NCBI GenBank assembly: GCA_937957915.1 | Contig: CALGNZ010000092.1 | Coordinates: 1-42,262, forward strand | Source of the DNA: an uncultured Granulosicoccaceae bacterium | GTDB taxonomy: Bacteria; Pseudomonadota; Gammaproteobacteria; Granulosicoccales; Granulosicoccaceae | Direction: 5' to 3' | Length of the DNA: 42,262 nucleotides | In this document: one piece after another, positions 27,291 through 35,249 of the stretch | Layout: each line of letters begins with the position of its first letter | How positions within the stretch are numbered: position 1 is the first letter of the stretch | Made by a program: the position numbers and the translations under genes | The notes under the pieces: model-generated | The model's input: the letters and a program-made list of their open reading frames with translations, nothing else | Database searches by the model: none | What the model was told of the DNA's origin: nothing

Positions 27291-28711
27291 GATGCTGCCA
27301 GCCTTTCAGACAGTGCCAGACAGGCTTGTTCAAAACAGGCCATTGGTGCGTTGACGACCCCGGCACCGACCTGGCCGATGCCCGGCTCGCGATGTGCGAT
27401 GCCGGTATTGATGGTTGGTGGTATGCCGGAGCTCACTACTTTTCTTACGTCGATACCAGAGGGTACGCCGGCGAAATCGAGCGCCGGTATGGTCCATTCC
27501 GGATTGCGTGTATGGGTGATTTCTGCCATGCGGCTGGTGTAGGCTGCCGCATCCGATGCATTACCGGCGCCGACAAATCCTGCCACTGCCGGCGCTGCTG
27601 CCATAGCGAAACCGCCGAGACCGATAGTTTCGACAATGGTGGAATCACCCATATCCGGATTCGCATCTTTTTCGCTATAGCCCGGAAAGTACAGTCCGCG
27701 TGGCATTTCAACCGGTGCGGTAAACCACTGATCACCGCAGCCGCTGACACGAATACCGAACTCTGTCCCATTACGTGCCATAGCCGTTACGATGGAGCTG
27801 CCGCCGATATCGCGCACGGGGTCCATAATCGCCTTTCCCATCGCCATCGCAATATTGAGAAAAAACTGATCGTTACCGGCTATAAATTCGAGTGCCTCGG
27901 ATGCGGCATCCGGTTCACTGACACGCGCCATGGTGGCTGCCAGTTCGCGCAGAACAAGGCTGGTGCAGGCAACGTTGCGCTGGTGCATTTCATCGCCCAT
28001 CGACAAGCCCCGTGCAATGATATTTTTTAGACCAATGCCGTCAACAGCCAGCAGACTATCAGCCAGCAGTGGTCCCATTGTTGACTCCAGCCAGCGCAGT
28101 CGGTCCAGTACACTGTCGTCGTTACCGCCAAACCGCATCACCTTGCCAAGGCCCTCATTGATAGCACAGTAGGCGAGGTTGCCGAATGTTTTATTCTCAA
28201 CCACCATTAACGGCATGGACTGGGTGACAATGCCGGTCATCGGTCCAACGGCACTGTGGTGATGGTTGGGTTCGAAAGTGATCTTGCCACTGCCGGCGAG
28301 CGCTCTTGCGTCATCTAGATTTTTAGCCCAGCCCTCGAGCACAATGGCTCCGCAAATCGCACCCTGCATCGGTCCGCACATATCTGTCCACTCGATGGGT
28401 GGCCCGGCGTGCAAAATTTTATGTTCGCCAAGCCCTTCAATGAGCTCAGCTGCAAGGTTGACGTTAACCAGCACCGGATCAGCGGATAACATTCGACTGA
28501 GCGCTTCCTCATTGGCCTTGTTAACGAGTTCGGCAATTGCGCCGCTGCTAAGGGTTGCTGCGGCCTGAAGTACGGCGGGGTCTCTGGTCGCTGGCGGTCG
28601 CCAGTCGACCGACGAGGCAGTGATTCCCTGTGACTGCAAATCATCAACAAATCTTTGTAAACCGATCCCGATTACCTCGGGGCCGCGGCTGAGTAGATCG
28701 CTTGCTGACAT
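27287..28711 (-). CDS. allG: DUF1116 protein, oxamate carbamoyltransferase subunit AllG
   Basis: Protein of 474 residues. DUF1116 features are visible: VDWRPPATRDPAVLQAA, then NEEALSRMLSADPVLVNVNLAAE, and ILHAGPPIEWTDMCGPMQGAICGA, a conserved glycine-rich stretch. Later come EPNHHHSAVGPMTGIVTQSM and GDEMHQRNVAC. E. coli AllG is YlbE. The two DUF1116 histidine-rich blocks are likely at the active site, though their roles are not fixed by sequence. It precedes allF by a four-base overlap, and a gap of 153 bases separates it from the aminotransferase gene upstream in the operon. Confidence 0.92.
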   Translation of the reverse strand: MSASDLLSRGPEVIGIGLQRFVDDLQSQGITASSVDWRPPATRDPAVLQAAATLSSGAIAELVNKANEEALSRMLSADPVLVNVNLAAELIEGLGEHKILHAGPPIEWTDMCGPMQGAICGAIVLEGWAKNLDDARALAGSGKITFEPNHHHSAVGPMTGIVTQSMPLMVVENKTFGNLAYCAINEGLGKVMRFGGNDDSVLDRLRWLESTMGPLLADSLLAVDGIGLKNIIARGLSMGDEMHQRNVACTSLVLRELAATMARVSEPDAASEALEFIAGNDQFFLNIAMAMGKAIMDPVRDIGGSSIVTAMARNGTEFGIRVSGCGDQWFTAPVEMPRGLYFPGYSEKDANPDMGDSTIVETIGLGGFAMAAAPAVAGFVGAGNASDAAAYTSRMAEITHTRNPEWTIPALDFAGVPSGIDVRKVVSSGIPPTINTGIAHREPGIGQVGAGVVNAPMACFEQACLALSERLAAS

Positions 28712-28864
28712 AGTCTCTCGTTAGATCCTGCGTATTGTTTGCGGGCAAACAAACCGGGTTGGTCGCCCAACTTCAATTGCCAGGGTCAGCCACCGAGCCA
28801 CTGCCGTTCGCAGTAGTCTCGTGGCCGCAGCTCCAGCGCATTGGTACTGTTACCGGGGTGGTCT

Positions 28865-30124
28865 TCAGGCTCGCGCTCGTGCTGCGTCCTGCCCCGGGGT
28901 TCGATTATATACCGCCAGTGCCGCGTCCACGCCGGAACCTGCAGTGGCACTGTGCCCGTTGCGCCGCAGTGTCATTTCCAGTGCGGACAGGCAGGCCAGC
29001 ACGTTATCCTTGCGGCAGCCAAAGCCCATTGTACCGATGCGCCAGATCTTACCGTGCAGCGGTCCAAACGAGGTGCCGATTTCGATGCCGAAATCGTTCA
29101 GCATTTCCATACGTACCTTGTCGCCGGTGACTGTTTTGGGTATGTAGACGCCAGTGACGTTTGGCATTTTGTTTGACACATCACCGAACACGTCGAGGTC
29201 CATGGCGCGGAGTCCGTCAACCAGTGCTTCGCTGGTGATACTGTGGCGCTCAAAGCGGTTTTGCCAGCCTTCCTGCAACACAATTCGCGCGCACTCGCGA
29301 GCTGCGTATAACATGGAAGTTGCTTCCGTATGATGATTGAGCCTGGCCTCGGACCAGTAATCCATAATCATCGACAGATCAAAATAGTTCGATGAAATCA
29401 TCTCGCCGTCGGATGCCTCGTACCCGTCGGGACGAATACCGAGTTCAATATGTTTCCGTTTACGAATAACTTCCGCCACCTGATCATTGATTGTGATCGG
29501 GGCGATTCCGGGAGGGCCTGACAGGCACTTTTGCAAACCGGCGGTCACGGCGTCGAGTTGCCAGTCGTCGGTGTCGAGTGGCATACCGGTAATTGATGCA
29601 GTTGCATCAACACAAATCATCACACCGTTGGCGCGACAAATTTTGCCAATTTCTGCGAGCGGCTGTGCCATCGTTGTGGATGTATCACCCTGCACGCAGC
29701 CAAGTACCTTTGGCTGATATTTTTTTATCGCATCTTCAATTTGTTGTGGATCGAACACCTCGCCCCAGGTGGTCTCGATCGGGATGACCTCTGCTTTGCA
29801 GCGCGTGGCAATTTCACACAGCAGATGACCGAAGCGACCAAACACAGGGACCAGTACTTTGTCTCCCGGGCTCAGTAGTGACACCATCACAGCTTCGATA
29901 CCCGCGCGGGCAGTGCCATCGACCAGCATGGTCCACTGGTTGTTGGTTCGGAAAATTCCCCGATACAAAGACATTACTTCATTCATGTACTCGGTAAAGT
30001 GCGGATCGAACTGGCCGAGCATCGGCATTGACATCGCGTTGAGTACACGCGGGTCAACTTCGACGGGGCCGGGTCCCATGAGTCGGCGTACAGGCGGGCT
30101 TAGTTCTGAGTAGAGGTTTTGCAT
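28865..30124 (-). CDS. pucG: PucG-like (S)-ureidoglycine-glyoxylate aminotransferase
   Basis: PLP enzyme of 419 residues in the AGXT/serine-pyruvate aminotransferase family. It opens with the LMGPGPVEVDPRVLNAM block typical of the subgroup. VLVPVFGRFG and CVQGDTSTTMAQPL form the substrate/cofactor site, D173 in CVDATAS contacts the pyridine nitrogen, and K199 in GLQKCLSGPPG is the Schiff-base lysine. The C-terminal domain has KIWRIGTMGF. PucG (B. subtilis, Klebsiella) transfers the amino group of ureidoglycine to glyoxylate, giving oxalurate plus glycine. Alanine-glyoxylate or serine-glyoxylate aminotransferase is the alternative. Sitting between carbamate kinase and AllFGH, which consumes oxalurate, it fits PucG best. 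The last 25 residues are disordered-looking. Confidence 0.85.
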   Translation of the reverse strand: MQNLYSELSPPVRRLMGPGPVEVDPRVLNAMSMPMLGQFDPHFTEYMNEVMSLYRGIFRTNNQWTMLVDGTARAGIEAVMVSLLSPGDKVLVPVFGRFGHLLCEIATRCKAEVIPIETTWGEVFDPQQIEDAIKKYQPKVLGCVQGDTSTTMAQPLAEIGKICRANGVMICVDATASITGMPLDTDDWQLDAVTAGLQKCLSGPPGIAPITINDQVAEVIRKRKHIELGIRPDGYEASDGEMISSNYFDLSMIMDYWSEARLNHHTEATSMLYAARECARIVLQEGWQNRFERHSITSEALVDGLRAMDLDVFGDVSNKMPNVTGVYIPKTVTGDKVRMEMLNDFGIEIGTSFGPLHGKIWRIGTMGFGCRKDNVLACLSALEMTLRRNGHSATAGSGVDAALAVYNRTPGQDAARARA

Positions 30125-30352
30125 GTTATTTGGGCATCCGGTATCAGGCCGTCAGTTGCGTATAATAAACTGAAGTGACAGGCGTCGCTGTGTTGATTGG
30201 CAACCTGAGTTGCAGCAGCGCTCTTGCATGCTAGAGCACCTGAGCGCTTACAGTTGCAGAGTTGCGGTTGTAGCTTGTAGCGAGAGACTTCGACTTCAGG
30301 TATTGCTGGCTCGCGTACCGACAAGTCAGCACACTTGTAATACGCCGCATGA

Positions 30353-31303
30353 TCAGATTGTGATCTGTGTCCCGACGCTTCCCGCCAATGCAGCTTCAGC
30401 ATCATCGAGATGAGCAATAATTGCGCGTTTACCGCCCCCACGCACAAATTGAATAGCGGCGGCGACCTTCGGGCCCATGCTGCCGTCGGCAAATTCGCCG
30501 CGATCCTGCAGCGCTTCGATTTCAGCCAGTGAAATATGGTCGAGCGCACGTTGTGTCGGCTTGCCAAAATCTATGTACACGCGGTCGACGGCGGTGAGCA
30601 CCATCATTGTATCTATGCCCAGTACGTTGGCCATCAGTGCAGAGCTCAAATCCTTGTCGATCACCGCTTCCACGCCGTGGCGCGTACCGTCGGCGTTACG
30701 CACCACCGGAATGCCACCACCTCCGCCGGCAATAACTACCGCTCCGCTATTGGCAATAGTCTCAATTAGCGATATGTCGACAATGTGCTTTGGCTGTGGT
30801 GACGGCACCACGTAGCGCCAGCCGCGGCCTGCATCCTCTTTCATTGTCCAGCCGAGTTTTTGTTGTATATCCTGCGCTTCATTTTCTTTGTAGAAGAAAC
30901 CAACCGGTTTGGTCGGGTTGGAAAATGCCGGGTCATCTGCGTCAACTTCAACCTGTGTTAACAAACACACGACGTGTCTGTTGTTGCCGACTGAACGCAA
31001 CGCGTTCTCCAGGTTCTGCATCAACAGATAGGCAATACCACCCTGACTGTGTGCAACGCATACATCCATCGACATCGGTGGTACGGTCTCTCGTGCGAGT
31101 ACCTGCCGAAGTAATATTTTACCGACTACCGGACCGTTGCCGTGGGTGATGATCAGCTGATTGTCTGCCTGCAACAGCGGTAACAGTGCATTGCCGGTTT
31201 TAACAGCAAACTCAATTTGCTGTTCCACCGTACCCGGTCGTCTGGTTGGGTGAATAGCATTGCCGCCTATCGCCACCAGTATTTTTTCAGCTGTTTCCGG
31301 CAT
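30353..31303 (-). CDS. allK: Carbamate kinase
   Basis: Cytoplasmic kinase of 316 residues that converts carbamoyl phosphate and ADP to carbamate and ATP. Amino-acid-kinase motifs are present: LVAIGGNAIHP at the N-terminus, THGNGPVVGKILLRQ, VVIAGGGGGIPVV, VIDKDLSSALMANVLG for substrate and nucleotide binding, and GSMGPKVAAAIQFV near the end. The length and motifs match ArcC/AllK. In this operon it would capture the carbamoyl phosphate released by AllFGH, hence the allK symbol; an arcC name would imply arginine deiminase genes, which are absent from the window. The gene follows the M20 hydrolase by 40 bases and is followed by a 228-base gap before pucG. Confidence 0.92.
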   Translation of the reverse strand: MPETAEKILVAIGGNAIHPTRRPGTVEQQIEFAVKTGNALLPLLQADNQLIITHGNGPVVGKILLRQVLARETVPPMSMDVCVAHSQGGIAYLLMQNLENALRSVGNNRHVVCLLTQVEVDADDPAFSNPTKPVGFFYKENEAQDIQQKLGWTMKEDAGRGWRYVVPSPQPKHIVDISLIETIANSGAVVIAGGGGGIPVVRNADGTRHGVEAVIDKDLSSALMANVLGIDTMMVLTAVDRVYIDFGKPTQRALDHISLAEIEALQDRGEFADGSMGPKVAAAIQFVRGGGKRAIIAHLDDAEAALAGSVGTQITI

Positions 31304-31343
31304 ACCGTTTAATTGTTTCCCGTCATGTGGATTGAATCATTAG

Positions 31344-32612
31344 TTAACCGGCGGTTAGCGCAGCAGGATCAAAACGCTGCAAAAATCTGAGCAAGACATC
31401 GGCCACAGCGTGTGCATCCTGCACTGTGATGCTTTCGTCCGGGTGGTGGCTGATGCCGCCTTTGCAGCGCACAAAGAGCATGGCAATACGAGTTAGCTCT
31501 GCCAATGCCATGGCGTCGTGACCGGCCCCGCTTGGCATTGTCTGAACCGGGTAACCAAAGGATTCTATCGAGTCAGCAAGCAGGCGCGTTAGCTGTTTGT
31601 CGCAATCAACGCTGCCCGCCTCATATGTTTTCACCGGCTGTATATCCAGCTTCCTGTCGATGGCTATCTGCGCGAATATGTTTGCTATCTCGCGCTCTGC
31701 CATTTGTCGAATGGAGTCTTCGCTCGAGCGTATATCGATAGAAAATTCGACATGGCCCGGAATTACATTGGTGGCACCTGGCGATGCTTTGATCTCGCCA
31801 ACCGTTGCCACCAGTCCTTCGTGATCGCTGCACACATTCTCTATTGCCAGTAAACATTCTGCGGCACCGGTCAGTGCGTCCTGGCGCAGCGACATGGGAA
31901 CCGTTCCGGCGTGGCCTGCCTGGCCCGTAACGCTGACCTGGTAGCGCGCCGCCCCTGAAATAGCACTGACCACCCCGACCGGAATATTCTGCGTCTCCAG
32001 CACCGGCCCCTGTTCGATATGAATTTCGACGAAACCGAGAAAGTCAGTTACTGCACGTTGTGCTGATTTCAGATTGTCTGGATCGAGTCCGAAATCTCGC
32101 AGCGCGTTGGCGATACTGATGCCGTTCTCATCGCATTGGTCCAGTGTGTCAGAGTTCAGCGTACCGGCGATGGCACGAGAACCAAACAGAGTCGACGGAA
32201 AACGCACGCCTTCTTCATCGCAAAAACCGACCACTTCCACCGCAAACGGCAGGCGTATACCGTGTGCATTAAGCGCACCGATACAAACCAGTGGTGTGAT
32301 AACGCCCAACATACCGTCAAAACGACCGCCATTGCGAACGGTGTCGAGATGTGAACCTAGCAGCAGTGCGGGCGCTTTTGCAGATTCGTCTGATGCCTCT
32401 GTTTGTCCTGCATAGCGCCCAATAATGTTGCCAATGGCATCGGTGTGGGTCGTCATACCTGCGGTTTGCATCCATTGCTCGACCATCGCATTTGCCTGCT
32501 TGTGCTCACGGGTGAGCGAGCAGCGTGTGAGATGGTCCGGATGCTCGGACAGCTCTGCAAGAGCATCAATATACTCGAAGATTTTTACTCCAAGGTGCTC
32601 CGTGTCGATCAA
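31344..32612 (-). CDS. allC: Allantoate amidohydrolase-like M20 enzyme
   Basis: Enzyme of 422 residues. The start TTG at 32612 has AGGAG at 32620-32624 seven bases upstream and puts the conserved residues at the usual distance; the frame continues further but the extra N-terminus looks non-coding. Metal-site motifs of the hydantoinase/carbamoylase branch of M20 are seen: GSHLDTVRNGGRFDG (H88, D90, D99), DEEGVRF (E133/E134), EIHIEQGPVLE, and GAGHDAM plus GISHHPDES at the C-terminus. AllC hydrolyses allantoate to ureidoglycine, ammonia and CO2. Beta-ureidopropionase and N-carbamoyl-amino-acid amidohydrolase are close relatives. The neighbours (pucG, allFGH, carbamate kinase, purine permease) decide for allantoate. 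Confidence 0.85.
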   Translation of the reverse strand: MIDTEHLGVKIFEYIDALAELSEHPDHLTRCSLTREHKQANAMVEQWMQTAGMTTHTDAIGNIIGRYAGQTEASDESAKAPALLLGSHLDTVRNGGRFDGMLGVITPLVCIGALNAHGIRLPFAVEVVGFCDEEGVRFPSTLFGSRAIAGTLNSDTLDQCDENGISIANALRDFGLDPDNLKSAQRAVTDFLGFVEIHIEQGPVLETQNIPVGVVSAISGAARYQVSVTGQAGHAGTVPMSLRQDALTGAAECLLAIENVCSDHEGLVATVGEIKASPGATNVIPGHVEFSIDIRSSEDSIRQMAEREIANIFAQIAIDRKLDIQPVKTYEAGSVDCDKQLTRLLADSIESFGYPVQTMPSGAGHDAMALAELTRIAMLFVRCKGGISHHPDESITVQDAHAVADVLLRFLQRFDPAALTAG

Positions 32613-32724
32613 TGAATCACTCCTGTGGGGTCTTCGTGTGGCTCTTGTTGAATAACTGACTGGCCTGAGCGCTGTTTGGCGCGTCAGCATCCATCCAGTG
32701 TAAGCACATCATGAATACGGGTTA

Positions 32725-32755
32725 TTGCAATGTTGTATCACAATCCCGTTGCAAT
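32725..32755. promoter_or_regulatory. Repeat cluster in the allC / purine permease intergenic region
   Basis: Two direct copies of TTGCAAT (32725-32731 and 32749-32755) lie 24 bases apart and flank TTGTATCACAA (32733-32743), an inverted repeat with 4-base arms. The position, between divergent genes and just upstream of a sigma-54 promoter, suits activator or repressor binding. No regulator is identified. Confidence 0.35.
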
Positions 32756-32773
32756 TACCGACTTGAACTTTTC

Positions 32774-32789
32774 TGGCACCCAGACTGCA
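32774..32789 (+). promoter_or_regulatory. Sigma-54 promoter for the purine permease
   Basis: TGGCACCCAGACTGCA matches the -24/-12 consensus (TGGCAC then TTGCA) at 10 of 12 defined positions, with the GG and GC elements exactly 12 bases apart. Transcription would start near 32800, leaving about 83 bases before the ATG at 32883. Sigma-54 control would tie permease expression to nitrogen limitation. Confidence 0.7.
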
Positions 32790-32882
32790 CTTACACCGGT
32801 GGTGCGAGTAGCTGGGCGAGAGTCATTGAGAGTCTCTCCGTATTTGCATAAAGCGCAGGAATCAGTGCCACACGGAGGTTAC

Positions 32883-34214
32883 ATGAGTAGAACAAACAGG
32901 AACCTGACGCAGGATCAAATGTGTGATCCGGACTACCTGCCACCATTGGCGGTATCTGTACCACTCGGGTTACAACATGTGCTGGCAATGTTTGTCAGTA
33001 ATGTCACACCGGCAATTATTGTCGCTGGTGCTATCGGCATTGGATTCGGCTCCACCGATGTAAGCAGCATGATTTACATGATTCAAATGTCAATGGTGTT
33101 TGCCGGCGTTGCAACGCTGTTGCAAACCATTGGCGCCGGACCTGTTGGTGCAAAACTGCCCTTAGTACAAGGGACCAGTTTTGCGTTTATTCCAGTGATG
33201 GTGCCAATCGCGCAGGTTTATGGCATGGCAGCTTTGATGGGCGGAATCATTGTGTGCGGTGTGTTTCAGTTTTTTCTTGGTGCGGCTATCGGGCGTATAA
33301 GACACTGGTTTCCTCCCCTGGTAAGCGGGCTGGTTGTGTTGTTGATTGGCTTGTCCCTGATCAGGATAGGGGTCCAGTACGCAGCCGGTGGTGCGGCGCT
33401 GATCGGCACTCCGGAATATGGATTGCTGACCCATTGGTCTCTGGCGCTGGTCGTCATTGTAGTAACGTTATGCCTGAAATTTTTTACCCGCGGGATGCTT
33501 TCGATTTCGGCGCTGCTGGTCGGACTGGGGGCCGGATACCTGGCTGCATTGCTGCTCGGCGAGGTAAGTTTTAGCGAAGTAGGCAAAGCTGCGTGGTTCG
33601 CTGCTCCCAATCTATTTCATTTCGGTGTGGAGTTTAATATTGCCGCTATTGTTGGTATGTGTTTGATGAGTATGGTTTCGGCGATTGAAACGGTAGGTGA
33701 TATTTCGGGCGTTACCAAGGGCGGTGCCGGGCGAGAGGCAACCAAAAAAGAGATAGCAGGTGGCACGATGGCCGATGGATTGGGTACCGCACTGTCAGGT
33801 GTTTTTGGTGCCTTGCCAAACACATCTTTCAGTCAAAACGTCGGTTTAATCTCTATGACCGGTGTTATGAGCCGCCATGTGGTCACTATTGGTGCGCTGT
33901 TTTTAATCGTCTGTGGTCTGGTGCCCAAGTTTGGTGCGGTAGTTTCCAGCATGCCAGTGTCAGTACTTGGAGGAGGCGTGATTGTAATGTTTGGAATGGT
34001 GGCTGCAGCGGGAATCAACCTGTTGTCATCTGTGCAGTGGACTCGCCGCAATATGATGATCTTTGCAATCGCTCTTTCTATCGGACTGGGGTTGCAACTG
34101 GAGCCTGATTCACTTCAGCATCTGCCCGCCATGGCTAAAGTGCTGCTAACCACTGGATTGCTTCCGGCGGCAATCATTGCAATGGTACTGAATCTGGTTG
34201 TCGCTGAGGAGTAG
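32883..34214 (+). CDS. NCS2 purine (xanthine/uric acid) permease
   Basis: Inner-membrane permease of 443 residues with about 14 helices. The ATG at 32883 follows GGAGG at 32874-32878; the frame reaches back to 32730, but that region overlaps the sigma-54 promoter and looks non-coding. Nucleobase-cation-symport 2 features are seen: VPLGLQHVLAMFVSNVTPA near the N-terminus, LLQTIGAGPVGAKLPLVQGT in helix 3, the conserved glutamate region AIETVGDISGVTK, and the family signature SQNVGLISMTGVMSR. The closest named groups are XanP/XanQ-type xanthine and UacT/PucJ-type urate carriers. It is divergent from the ureide operon and would supply its substrate. Confidence 0.93.
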   Translation: MSRTNRNLTQDQMCDPDYLPPLAVSVPLGLQHVLAMFVSNVTPAIIVAGAIGIGFGSTDVSSMIYMIQMSMVFAGVATLLQTIGAGPVGAKLPLVQGTSFAFIPVMVPIAQVYGMAALMGGIIVCGVFQFFLGAAIGRIRHWFPPLVSGLVVLLIGLSLIRIGVQYAAGGAALIGTPEYGLLTHWSLALVVIVVTLCLKFFTRGMLSISALLVGLGAGYLAALLLGEVSFSEVGKAAWFAAPNLFHFGVEFNIAAIVGMCLMSMVSAIETVGDISGVTKGGAGREATKKEIAGGTMADGLGTALSGVFGALPNTSFSQNVGLISMTGVMSRHVVTIGALFLIVCGLVPKFGAVVSSMPVSVLGGGVIVMFGMVAAAGINLLSSVQWTRRNMMIFAIALSIGLGLQLEPDSLQHLPAMAKVLLTTGLLPAAIIAMVLNLVVAEE

Positions 34215-34324
34215 AGTTAAAAATGTGCTGTCAAATCAAGTAGAGCTGTCACCTGTAACCACTGCTTACCGGCTTGCGTTATCATTTAATACGGGCTTAT
34301 AAAACGGTCTCCTGAATGAGTTGC

Positions 34325-34828
34325 TTAGAACTGATAGTGCAGTCCTAGCCCCAGTACCAGAATTATACCGTCGGTTTCAGAATCGCTGTCGTCACGATTA
34401 TCGCTGGTGCTCTCATAGCCCAGACCAAATTCTACGCTGCCGAGCAAAGGTGGTAGTTTGTTATTTCTGGCGCGCCAGCTCCATTCGACACCCAGGCCGC
34501 CTGTCACAATTGTCGATTCTTCTTCAAAGAATGTAAAAGTCGACCGTCCGTTAGCAACCCCTGCAAACAGGTAGCTGTTCCAGTATTCGGTGCTTCGCGT
34601 GGTGCGCAGCGCACGCAGTGTGTAAGAAATATCTTCAGCGTCTGCCGGAGATACAACGGCCTGCCATTTCCAGTTCTCACTACTGGCGAATCTGAGGCTT
34701 AAACCAAATGTGAGTGGCGCCATTTGCAACCCCATCGAGAAGGGGCTGCTGTTGTATTCTTCGGCGACTACAGACTGACTCTGCGTTGCCAGCGATAATA
34801 TTGCCGCCAGCGCGAACTGTTTTCTCAT
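34325..34828 (-). CDS. Small outer-membrane beta-barrel-like protein
   Basis: Protein of 167 residues. I chose the ATG at 34828, which begins a clean signal peptide (MRKQFALAAILSLATQSQSVVA, cleaved before EEY); the frame continues 11 codons upstream. The mature part alternates polar and hydrophobic residues in short strands, such as GLQMAPLTFGLSLRFA, YLFAGVANGRSTFTFF and GIILVLGLGLHYQF. The C-terminal phenylalanine is typical of outer-membrane barrels recognised by the Bam complex. The size suggests an 8-stranded barrel similar to the OmpW/OmpX size class. Function is unknown. It is not close enough to the purine genes to be tied to them. Confidence 0.75.
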   Translation of the reverse strand: MRKQFALAAILSLATQSQSVVAEEYNSSPFSMGLQMAPLTFGLSLRFASSENWKWQAVVSPADAEDISYTLRALRTTRSTEYWNSYLFAGVANGRSTFTFFEEESTIVTGGLGVEWSWRARNNKLPPLLGSVEFGLGYESTSDNRDDSDSETDGIILVLGLGLHYQF

Positions 34829-35249
34829 TGAATACGACTGCCTTGTTTTGTTGCTACACAAGTCAACAGCCTATCGGCAACAGACACGCATTCCTTTGTA
34901 CTTAACGCTATCGCGTTCACAAACGCGTCCATAAACTCGTCCATAAACATTCAATGAATACCAAAGTGCCTGTGACCCGCACTTGTGTTTGCAAGTACGG
35001 ATAAACCAGCCCGCATCATTCATGAGGATTCGCCATTCAGCGTAAATAGTGCAAAAAGGTCGCGCTTGATCGAGCGAGAAAGGTGGCCCGCCACGTGGCG
35101 AGCCTGATCATGCGAGATGTGCAGCAATATTTTCGTCTGATGGTGAAAAGACACACTGTTATTTTGAAAAAGATACCTGAATCCGTGTTTGGAGCTTTCT
35201 ACACAGGCATTTCGTTAATTATCAACTGTCGCCCTGTGAATAATGCGGG
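34829..35249. other. Intergenic region between two outer-membrane protein genes
   Basis: This 421-base stretch has no supported gene. It contains the tandem repeat at 34926-34948 and a 12-base perfect palindrome, CGCCACGTGGCG, at 35089-35100. Both minus-strand genes are on its flanks, so the promoter of the small barrel gene is probably here. I could not pick a convincing one. Confidence 0.45.
34926..34948 (+). repeat. Two tandem copies of an 11-base element
   Basis: CGTCCATAAAC occurs at 34926-34936 and again at 34938-34948, a 12-base period close to one helical turn. It lies about 100 bases upstream of the small barrel gene on the minus strand, so tandem protein-binding sites are possible. 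Confidence 0.5.

Noticed and set aside
30100..30567. 155-codon minus-strand frame covering the allK-pucG gap
   Set aside because: Most of it is a shadow of the carbamate kinase gene in another frame; the rest lacks any recognisable feature.
32613..32882. Riboswitch in the purine permease leader (purine or guanidine type)
   Set aside because: The leader has a GAGAGTC direct repeat and a short hairpin, but I could not fit a known aptamer core. A covariance search would be needed.
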